Shown: positions 55,289 to 64,000 of the stretch, piece after piece
Numbering within the stretch: position 1 is the stretch's first letter
Layout: each line of letters opens with the position of its first letter
Assembly: GCF_000003815.2 (NCBI RefSeq)
Contig: NC_049980.1
Coordinates: forward strand, 29,619,818-29,683,817
DNA from: Branchiostoma floridae
Lineage: Eukaryota; Chordata; Leptocardii; Amphioxiformes; Branchiostomatidae
Direction of reading: 5' to 3'
DNA: 64,000 bases
Made by a program: the position numbers and the translations under genes
Notes under the pieces: generated by a model
What the model was told of the DNA's origin: nothing
Database searches by the model: none
What the model saw: the letters and a program-made list of their open reading frames with translations, nothing else

Positions 55289-56703
55289 ACGTGAACAACA
55301 GCCGAGATGACATCGACACAACCGACAACAACAACAACAACAATATCAGCAGTGACCCTTCAATTGTTATAATATCACACTTCAAATTTCAATAGGAAAA
55401 CGTAAACTTCGTGTTTCTGTGATTATTCTTAACCACTTCATGTTTCTGTGGTTATTATCAACCACGTCGTTTAAAGAAGTCATCATGACATAACCCAACT
55501 ATCCGATACTCACGGACCATCAGAAAGCCCACAAATCGTAGAAAAAATGGGGCTTTTCCTCTTCCTCTGCCTCCAAACGTAAAGCCCAACTTGTTTACAT
55601 ATTGCTAACAGCAGTAGTCTATCCTTACCATAATGTCAAGCACATGTATGTTTCTTCTATGTTTTTTACATGCACTTGCCATTAGCCTACTGGCACGAAC
55701 TTACCAATGAACTTTCATTATGCGGAGGGTTTAGTCCACTCAGAGTTTCTGCCCTATGTTGAAACGTCTCCATTATGTCTGCGTTAGACGTACTTTGATA
55801 TCATTTACCACACGTTAACGAAAAGGGTTTGCGCTATCATGATGGTATGATGGCATAGACAAATAGTTTATTTTTTCCAGCTTTAAGAGTGCCTAACACA
55901 CACCTGTTGTAGACAATATTTTGCATACTACAGTGTATTTCTGACATGGGCTATCCATATGGACCTCAGTCAACAAAGCAGAGTATAATAGAGCTACATT
56001 ATGTATCTTACTTGAAAACAAAAATAAAAACAACAACAGTAAATACAAATACAGGCAGAAATCGTACCTTTTTAAGCATTGTATGTTTAAGCATTGGGCC
56101 AATATGGAACTTCTGTGTAAGACTAAGAGGGTATTGTATGTGGTAAATCATGAACATAAACAGGCAAAACTCAGGGAACAATGACTTTAATAAATACAGT
56201 TATGTCAACAATGCCAAGTGTTATCTATCAGTATGTTATGGCCTTTAATTTATGCAGACATCTACAGCAAAATATTTCTTTTATGAAAACAAAATTTGCG
56301 TGCAAATGCAGAACATTTTTTCCAACCTATTTTCCAAATGTATTGGCCTTTTATGTAAATGAAAGACGGATTCTTACATAAAGCAGATGCATATTTACAG
56401 TATATCAAACATACAAACAAACACACACACACACACACACACAAAAACTGTTAGCTGTCTGACAGACAGAGATGCCTACAGAATCTTGGTGATTCCATGC
56501 AAAATATGTTTCTCAGTGATCGTGCATGTGTTTGATTCCACTTTACAAAACAAACAAACAAACAAACAAACAAACCATAACCATTGCCTGACTGACAGAA
56601 ACATTTACAATAGCCCGGCGATTGCAATATATTGCTCGGTGATGTACATGTATGTCATTCCTTGTTACAGAAAAAGACACAGATCGTCGGTTTTAGATGC
56701 CAC
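55289..56703. other. 3' flank of reductase B and of the DEG/ENaC gene
   Basis: Matches 45692-46880 in copy A. No coding exon. It contains (CA)n at about 56420-56440 and (CAAA)n at 56547-56575. The 3' UTRs of the convergent genes must lie here. Confidence 0.5.
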
Positions 56704-59700
56704 CTACTTAGGGCCACTGATGTCTGTTTTCTTAGTGCGCCTTGCCTTGCCCAGTAAGATCTGAATGATGTCCACGATGAGTTCGACGACCTCCAGGACG
56801 GTCATGACTGACACGCCCAGCCACAATCCCAGCTGGCCCCCGAGATCACCCAACAGGTTCTCCACCTTTCAAATATCAACAGAGAGAAACCTATTTTACT
56901 TACTATCAAGTTATGACAACGAAATCATTAGACAGGTAAAGAGATAACATCTACCTGCACTGTATATGGTGACCAGCCCCTCCAGCTCCGTCCTGACACT
57001 TGCTACATAATGTAATCGAACACCGCAGGGTGTCTGGTGTTCTGGTCCAGCTCGTTGACCGTATTTGTTTGGAGAAGAGAAAGAAGACGAAGAAACAGAG
57101 CAAAAACAATATGTTTCCCTTCCGTGAATGTGAACATGAATATTATACTGTACATTTGGTCATACCACACAATCTATGACAAAATGAGTAGAATGGATGA
57201 AAGGTTAAAGGAAAAGTCGCAAGAATGCATGACGGCAGGACAGACAATCCGATGTTTACAGGTTTCGACTTTTTACTTTAAAACCTTTTTTTGTCGTCTG
57301 CAGCTGGCCTCGTTAGTTTCCCAGTAGGGCGCTGTTGTGAGATACCCAACCAGCGTTCGAGGTCTCAATTTGCACTACTAGATTAGCCAATCAGCACTGA
57401 GGATCTCAAAATAAGTGATTACTCAGTAAAATGCCATTTTAACTTTACAGGTTATAGCGCCCCATCGGCATCGCTGAGTCACATGCCAAGGGCGCGGTCA
57501 TATACTAGTAGGTCGTGCGATCGTCGTATGATCGCTAACTTGAATTTTGGAGGACAGCCATGTACATGTCTTGCAAAGTTCAACTGTCTTGGCACTCAAA
57601 AGGCTGTTTTGTATCCTTCCTGGTGGTTGGTTCTGTCACAGCCTGCCTGAAAATCCTATGGCATCATCATAACACGACGATCGCACGACATGTGTGACCG
57701 CGCCCTACATTATACGAGCTCTATTAAAAAATTACATTTACGAGGAGGCATGACCCTGATGCCGACGAAGAAATGGCAGAGTTCCCCCTTCCCGTCACGG
57801 TCATGCCTCCTCGTAATTTAGAGCTCGCAGACTCGTCGTCCGATCGAATCGCGCTTAATGTGAGGGGGTATTACCCCATAGGCTGGAGACTCCGTGATGG
57901 TTTGTAGGTTGAGTTGTTCGAAGTAGACTGACAGCTTCAACAGGTTCCGCCTGAGAACGAACAGAAAGGGACGGGCTGAAAACGATGTAAATGCACTGCA
58001 CATATCTATCAAATCAACAGTAACTGTCTAGAGAATATGTGTTGCAAGCTATGTTGATAGCTTTCCCTCATCCCTCCCATCATGGCATCCATCCACAGAA
58101 AAACACTCAGGTTACGGCAAAAAAAGACTTCATCATGAAATATAAGTTTTCTGGAAGGTTGAAGAAATGACTAAACTGAGTTTGATATACCTAACGTTAA
58201 CAATTTTATAAATATATAGTTTATTCATTTTTGTTCTTTCACATCTTCTTCTTTCTCTGGCATTCTACGATATCATTATCTATTTTAGGCAGATGTTAAT
58301 TTTTTCATTTTGCAGTTAATTTGTACGATTTTTTATCGGACGAAAAATGATGAGTGCCCGCATATCATCCACATAATCGAATCCATATCCTAACAGACGA
58401 TAACTGCTTCTTACAACACATATATTTGCCACGCCAACATGTATGTACCTTTGATCGAGGGTGCCTTGCATGAGCTTTTCTGCAGCTTCCTTGCCTATCT
58501 TTAGCTTCGACAGCTTCTGCCTCAGGGAATCCTGTGTTAAGTTAATAATAATATGTAGTAAGGATCATGAATTACTCTATTTCAAGCACAATTCTACATT
58601 TCTATATCCTATACCTTTCGAACTCTGTAACAGACCTAAGTCAGCTCACAGATGCACCCTATGTGGCAGAGACTGTCGTTCTCGTATAGGACTGTTAAGC
58701 CACAGTCGACGTAGCCTGGATTCCATACCCCAACCTCAAGATATATCTTTCGTGTTGATACATCTTTCCCTGCACGATAGATACTTGAGATCGGGCTGGG
58801 GTTTGGTAACCAGGCTACAGTCGACGCTGAAGAGCTGGTATCAATTAGGATTTTACCACGGTCAATATTGAACGGAGGAGGCCATATATTTCGTTGATAC
58901 AATGTTACATTATACAATACAAAACCAAAAAATACAATGCAATACAATACTATACAATATAAAAGATAGCATCTTGATATAATCATTTGGTACAGTATAG
59001 AGAAAAGACAAACCTCATAGGAGTCGGCAGGCCATTCAGCAAAGCCAAAAGTCCCGGAGTGCGTGTTGTCGCTGTGCACAACATAAATGCAAAATAGCAG
59101 TTACTCAATTACAACTGGATAGAATAAAAATACAGTTTTCAGGTTGTTAACATAGTATTTAAGAGTAACTGACAGTCTATTCTACATTTCGGCCAGAGGA
59201 CATATCGACAGCATTTGGGCCGTCAAATTCTCTCTGTAACTTTTATAAAGCAGAACACCTGTGGTATGTATTTCAACACGATAACCATGTTGGTGTGGTA
59301 TTTTTTTATACCTGTTATCAGCCTATAGACGTATCCCCCTTTTAATCAACCGAGTGGTTACTGCTAGAAACAAGGGGAGGGGCCCAGAATCAAACATCAA
59401 TGTTAAATGAATAGCTAGTAGTTTACAGGTTGGTGTAACCTGCTTAGGGAATCACAAAATTAAAATGTACTTTTGTTATTATTATGGCCATTTCAAGTCG
59501 GATGTTTAGCAATTTTTGTGCAAAGAATTTGCATTTTAGAATATCAAGCTTATATCTACATAACCTATAGGGCCTTGTCTGACGAGCAAGCCCTATGCTG
59601 TATCATGTATGCGTTAAAACGTGTGTATAAACAAGATAACGTTATGTTTCAAATCAGCACAGATATTCGGTGAAATACAGACATAACGTTAACTGTTAAC

Positions 59701-62700
59701 ATGTCAGTTGCTCCTTATCAACTGTTAACATCAACTCTCATAATTCCACCGCAATCTATACATGAATTCAAAGTTATTGAAAGGGATGTAACGTTACCAA
59801 TGTAGCATCAGTAATACTGAGATATTTAGGTATTCATGACAATCTTGAGAAGGCCTCTATAACGATGTTGGTGTTTTTATATGGCGGTATTATGGCACCC
59901 GGTGGAATTATGAGAGTCGATGTTACTGAAAATAACTTACACACAGCTTGGTGGACAATCACAAATACCTCCGCCACGCACTACCCTGGTCCATGTTGCC
60001 TCACAAGATTCTGAAAAAGATATCTCCATGTCTTTAATCCATTTATATTGATGAGCATTAGTAGCATCGCGATGTTAACATTTTCACTTACAGCAGGTCC
60101 TGTGTGGTACTCGATGGAGGTTAGGTTTCAAATGATAACATTGCTATTAAATAAAAGGCAACCCAAGAGGTAAACACAACAAATAACGGCTGGATACCAG
60201 GCTATTTGCATAGAGGACAAAGACTCGGAACTCGGCAGCTATAATAGGCTGGATCCCAGGCTAAAGTCGATTCAGTATATATACCACTGAATGCCCTGTT
60301 TTTTTAACAGATATAGGTTACCCCGTTGATAAAGGTAAACATACAAAGAATGGACGTTATTTGGTAGGCACTTACTGATGGGTACTGGACACGCCGTCGT
60401 GTTCTTCGGCAGAGGAATGAAGCGGCTGCCACAGCCGCATTTCTCCACCAGGAGGCGCTGTAGACAGGTGTACCAGCACGTCTTGGTGGAGTACCTGCTG
60501 GGGTACAGGTTGTCTCGGTCCCGCCCGTCGGTGCATTCTCCGTACTTACCACCGAGTTGCTGAATAGTGGTCTGTGAGAGGATAGACAGGGTAAGGGTCC
60601 ATTTTAGGCTGAGGAAAATTATAATGAATGAAAGACATATTTGTATTTAAAAGAAGGTAAGTAACTGCGTTGTTAACAAATCGACCGTAAACTGGTAACC
60701 TTACGTTACAGGCACAATTTGATAAAGTAAGAGTGTTATCTTTCTACATCTACAGAGTCTAATACATGCTAGTGTGTACAGGTTCAACTTCTTCTTGTTT
60801 CTTAAGACAGTTGTAAACATAAGTGCAGATGCAATCAATAATACATGATTTATCTAGCTGCATAGCTGCATATTAATGCTGTGGTTCCGTTTACAGTCCT
60901 GTAAAGAAACTATGGCCCTTAGCTTAGGTAGAGATAAACTTTTTTGTTTTAATCCTATTTCTGCCGGTATTTCCACCGTATTTCCAGGTATATCAATTAC
61001 CTTTAGTAGCTAGAAACGTTATAATGTTTACTGCACATTGTTCAAAGCCTTATAAGGCTAAAATTGATATCTGTATGTTGACAGAGTGTGAAATACAAAA
61101 GTTCTGGAATTCCATCACTCAGGTGACTGGTCTAAAATCTTACGTCTCTTGCCAGCGGTTGATCCCAAAAAGGTAAAGGTTTTTACTATTTATTTTTTTT
61201 CCTATCCTTTATACACGTCTTCCTTATATATCCTTTCACCCATGCAAACACAGTAGGAAGCACATACAAACTGCTCAGACATACTGTGTTGATCATAAAA
61301 TGATATATTGCATTATTGTAAAATTTTGGCGCGAAAAGAACAAATATTCTGAATGTTTAAATCTCCAGTCAGAGTAACTTATTTTCAACATATCTGGGTC
61401 ATTTTGTCACATTTGAACAACTCAAGTGATGGTGGGGAAGTATGCATATTTCAAGACAAAACACGACACAAGAAAATCTTATTTACGTGTTGTGAATTTT
61501 GCAGTGCAGTGTAATAAGGTATAGATTCAATACCCAAGGCCAAATGTGGTGCTTTAGACAAATCTGCACAATTAGTCTGTTTCATGTAGCTATGCCGATG
61601 GACTAAAGTAGAAAAATGGCCAAAAACGGTGTCTTTATTTTTCTTTTAAAAACGGTGTCTTTATTTTTCTTTTAAAAATGGTGTCTTTATTTTACTTTTA
61701 CCATATATCCCTTTAATTCAATGCAAGCACTCACAACTCGGAGTCCGACCGACGTGCTGTACCCAGGCCCCACGTCGAAGCCCTCGTCGGTAGGGAAGGG
61801 CCACTCGCCCGGCTGGTGGATGACTACCCTCACGCCGGCTGCAGGTGTGACCGCCGGCACGTACTCGTCCTGCTCGATGTACAGGGTGGTCTGCAGTCCT
61901 GAGGCCGACAACAGGATGGTAGGGTTTGAAAGGAATGACGAAATAAATGATCTCACCTGGTTCGAAAATCAGCGAATGACTTTTTTAAATTCCCGAACAA
62001 TGTAACGCTAGTTCATCTTTATCCGCGAGGTAACCTATATCCGTTGTTTAAAAAAAACAGGTCATTTAGGGATGGTATTTAGGGACGTAGTTTCAAACTG
62101 CAATATTTTGAAAATATCGCAATTTGGAACCAACTTCCGTCGACTTGATAATCCTAAACACTCTGCTCTAAAAGCAATGGATATAGGTTACCCTGCGGAT
62201 AAAGGTGAACTAGCGTTATATGTACCATCACAACCAATTTTTTTTTATTATTTATTCAACATCAAAGTACAAAACAGGACAGAGAGGTAATACACTCTAG
62301 CAGTACGATAATATTCACATCACCTCTCAAAAAAAGATAACTGACAAGAACAAATAAATGACAATATCAAAACAAACAGTTCACAGCTATTTACATGTAA
62401 GTCAGGTTACAAGGTAGTTGCAAAACGTTTCGTATGCACAATGTATAACTGGGTTAACTGCGAGATACTGCAGTTTGTAGAATGTGACAGGAAAGGTGAA
62501 CCCCTTAATAGTAGATGGATACGGGCTGATTCGGATAAACTATTGAAGTCAAGAGTATTGCCTAGCAGGTTCTGTAGATTGCCGAAAAAATTAATTCTGT
62601 ATTGTTGATATGTACCAATATTTCAGTGACCTTCTGTCACCTTCTTCAGAGTTTAGGCTCCGGCTGTTTTTTGACGTTTTGTTCAGGCGATTTTAGCGGG

Positions 62701-63350
62701 CTTTCTATTTTGTACCTTTTTTTTGCTGTCTCGCGGCCTAAGTAGCAGCCGAAACCTAACCTCTGCTTGGAGAGTACTTCAGAGCAACACTGACTAGTTT
62801 GACGCCAGACTGCAGCTAGGTGTCGATGCCAACAATTCAGTCAAAACGTATTGTCATACATGCGGTCCCAAATATCAAGTATTATCATATGTACAGGGAG
62901 TCATATACGAAGCTGTCACGGCACCGAGTGTCTTCTTTATGCATCTTGTTGTAAGCACCTTATATAATATCGGTAGCAGTCTTTATCAGTTACCAAGCGA
63001 GCGCTGTATTCCCAATGATACCATGGGAAGGTTAGTGCAAGCAAGGGCGTTATAATGTCCTTGGTGCAAGGAATGCCCTTGGTTAGAGTCATGCGCAAAA
63101 TAAAGATGCATGAAAAGAGTCGCTGTTAGAATAGAATTGATGTAGCGGAGCAAATGTATTAATACATCAATGGTGCACAATGTAAAGCTAAGGGCAATAT
63201 GAAAGAAGACTAGAAGCTATCGGAATCCATGGGAATGATATAGATGTACCGTGGGCCGGGCCTGGGTCCTTTACTGTCCTCTGAGACGCTTTGTCCGGGT
63301 TAAAGGTGTAGCAGTTGCCGTACTTCTCATCAAGTCTTAGCTTGAAGTCG
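56704..63350 (-). CDS. DEG/ENaC (amiloride-sensitive) sodium channel subunit, 3' eight exons, partial
   Basis: Exons in transcription order are 63250-63350, 61735-61898, 60376-60571, 59941-60010, 59014-59071, 58449-58531, 57875-57950 and 56704-56865. Every junction keeps frame, giving about 303 codons. The 5' part, with TM1 and the His-Gly motif, lies beyond 64000. Landmarks are YGNCYTFN, then GLQTTLYIEQDEY and GYSTSVGL, a Cys-rich thumb-like part (TCWYTCLQRLLVEKCGCGS and ICDCPPSC), EWPADSYE, RRNLLKLSVYFEQLN with TITESPAYG, and pore helix TM2 LLGDLGGQLGLWLGVSVMTV with the family GxS filter as GVS. A short basic tail ends TDISGPK. It would be a plasma-membrane Na+-permeable trimeric channel. 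The activating stimulus cannot be inferred. The donor after EWPADSYE is GTTTGT. Introns are full of MITEs. Confidence 0.94.
57489..57706. mobile_element. Inverted-repeat element in a DEG/ENaC intron
   Basis: AGGGCGCGGTCA at 57489 and TGACCGCGCCCT ending at 57706. Inner inverted repeats TCGTGCGATCGTCG and CGACGATCGCACGA lie about 12 bp further in. No coding capacity. Confidence 0.75.
57738..57816. repeat. Hairpin with 18-bp perfect stem
   Basis: TTACGAGGAGGCATGACC at 57738-57755 and its complement at 57799-57816, with GAGCTC on both outer sides. It is probably a small palindromic element. Confidence 0.75.
58712..58817. mobile_element. 106-bp MITE with 9-bp target duplication in a DEG/ENaC intron
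   Basis: TAGCCTGG and CCAGGCTA ends with an imperfect stem (CCCCAACCTCAAG against CTTGAGATCGGGC). They are flanked by CAGTCGACG at 58703-58711 and 58818-58826. The ends and 9-bp duplication match the family at 44176 and the foldback element at 35072. Confidence 0.85.
59727..59924. mobile_element. 198-bp inverted-repeat element in a DEG/ENaC intron
   Basis: 24-bp inverted ends with one mismatch (AACATCAACTCTCATAATTC at the left). The right end is only about 16 bp from the exon at 59941-60010, on its 3' (donor) side. Confidence 0.8.
62002..62220. mobile_element. MITE of the CPOX-intron-3 family
   Basis: Ends are GTAACGCTAGTTCATCTTTA and the near-complement ending TAGCGTTATA. The interior is unlike 27029-27234, but the end sequences match over about 45 bp. 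Confidence 0.78.
62652..62776. mobile_element. TACTCTCCAAGCAG-family MITE with a truncated left end
   Basis: The right end CCTCTGCTTGGAGAGTA is complete. The left end starts at TTTAGGCTCCGG, missing about 16 bp. CTTCAGAG is duplicated at 62644-62651 and 62777-62784, so the truncation probably happened at or soon after insertion. Confidence 0.75.
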
Positions 63351-63412
63351 CTGAAAAAAATGATGTGGAAAACATGCAAACATTAGAGGCAAAACAAATG
63401 ATGTGGATAACA

Positions 63413-63658
63413 TGCACATCGTATTCATCATCATCATCCGGGCGTCCTGGTTGCACGGATGGCCATGACTCTCTTCCTCCATCCTTCCCTATCCTCCATA
63501 GCCTTGGGCAGTTCTTCAGCCGAGCAGCCAGGGTCATCACAAATTTGATGTACATATGTTTTGCGTGGTCTACCTCTGCTTGCATGACCATGTTTGGATG
63601 TCCACAGCAGAACGTCACTAATGATCTCATCTTTACTGCGACATGTATTAGAAGACAG
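63413..63658 (-). mobile_element. 5'-truncated LINE retroposon in a DEG/ENaC intron
   Basis: Flanked by an 18-bp exact duplication starting CAAATGATGTGG at 63395-63412 and 63659-63676. Its 3' end (left) has a GATGATGATGA simple tail. The minus strand encodes the end of a LINE polyprotein. Confidence 0.9.
63434..63658 (-). pseudogene. LINE polyprotein C-terminal fragment
   Basis: The minus-strand frame reads LLWTSKHGHASRGRPRKTYV, then QICDDPGCSAEELPKAMEDR and GWRKRVMAIRA, and ends in TGA within the GATGA tail. The RGRPxKTY-x-DPGC-x-EEL-x-DRxGW pattern is a familiar C-terminal tail of animal LINE reverse-transcriptase proteins. It is 5'-truncated and has no catalytic domain. Confidence 0.82.
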
Positions 63659-63676
63659 CAAATGATGTGGATAACA

Positions 63677-64000
63677 GGGGCGTTGGTGCTAATCATAATG
63701 TAATACATCATATTTGAGATAATCAATGATAGTGAACCTATCCATCAAAATGGGTACTCCTCTCATTAATTCATACGTTTCTTGCCATTAGTTTGTATGC
63801 TTCTCATCATGATGATATTAGTGGCAACACTAATGTAATGGCGGTAGGTATGATTTGATTATAGCAATGAACATGTGTAAAAACGTGCAATTCAACCAAC
63901 TAGCTGCAAACGGTGTTCTCAATGAAGTTGTGCAAGAAATTCATTCGCTATTTTCAACCGGGAAGCTTCTCACGCCGGGAGTGTCACATACGGTCAAAAC
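63677..64000. other. DEG/ENaC intron, no exon recognised
   Basis: AT-rich sequence up to the window edge. The next upstream exon of the channel gene is not visible here. Confidence 0.5.

Larger units (their letters stand above)
47215..56650. repeat. Segmental duplication, copy B
   Basis: Collinear with 28650-46900. It retains unoccupied sites for several copy A insertions and has its own insertions (50962-51212, 51733-51944). The roughly 550-bp stretch 52880-53455 in intron 3 of the reductase has no clear counterpart in copy A. The part 47215-50320 is otherwise gene-free. Confidence 0.9.

Noticed and set aside
54840-55395. Ile-His-Pro-Ser and Met-Asp-Gly-Trp repeat proteins
   Set aside because: Translations of the (CATC)n simple repeat on both strands.

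Overview
The window reads as animal nuclear DNA. Genes have GT/AG introns, coding exons sit in long non-coding tracts, and small inverted-repeat transposons and truncated retroposons are everywhere. The gene set (RABL3, coproporphyrinogen oxidase, a DEG/ENaC channel, an intronless LRR membrane receptor, paired NAD(P)-binding reductases), the repeat style and the frequent AACGTTA word suggest an invertebrate deuterostome, most likely a lancelet (Branchiostoma). That assignment is inference. No prokaryotic or viral gene block, CRISPR array or rRNA gene was seen.

Layout. 0-14 kb: two tandem copies of a minus-strand short-chain dehydrogenase gene (1336-2136 and 12027-12830). The first copy is split from its flank by about 7 kb of extra DNA: a decayed gag-like ORF interrupted by a 4.5 kb foldback element (3655-8156), itself interrupted by a 5'-truncated LINE. 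14.4-15.2 kb: a minisatellite. 16.3-18.1 kb: RABL3 (minus, three exons). 20.4-22.9 kb: a single-exon LRR transmembrane receptor (plus). 24.8-28.2 kb: mitochondrial CPOX (plus, four exons). 28.6-46.9 kb and 47.2-56.7 kb: a diverged tandem segmental duplication, each copy holding an intact seven-exon reductase of the BLVRB-like NAD(P)-binding family (41035-45691 and 50321-55288; 217 aa each, identical exon lengths and phases). 56.7-63.4 kb: the 3' eight exons of a minus-strand DEG/ENaC channel gene whose 5' part lies beyond the window.

The most unusual object is a 5.8 kb foldback element (35072-40884) with an exact 9-bp target duplication, sitting 142 bp upstream of one reductase start codon. 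Its arms contain about 60 units of a 51-bp repeat, and nearly every unit keeps a splice-acceptor-like and a splice-donor-like motif. The same TAGCCT-type ends and 9-bp duplications occur on two tiny elements in the window, so they may belong to one family. The duplicated copies act as natural empty-site controls for several insertions.

The genes do not form a pathway. CPOX makes protoporphyrinogen for heme, and the paired reductases resemble a heme-catabolism enzyme family, but their substrates cannot be read from sequence and the adjacency may be chance.
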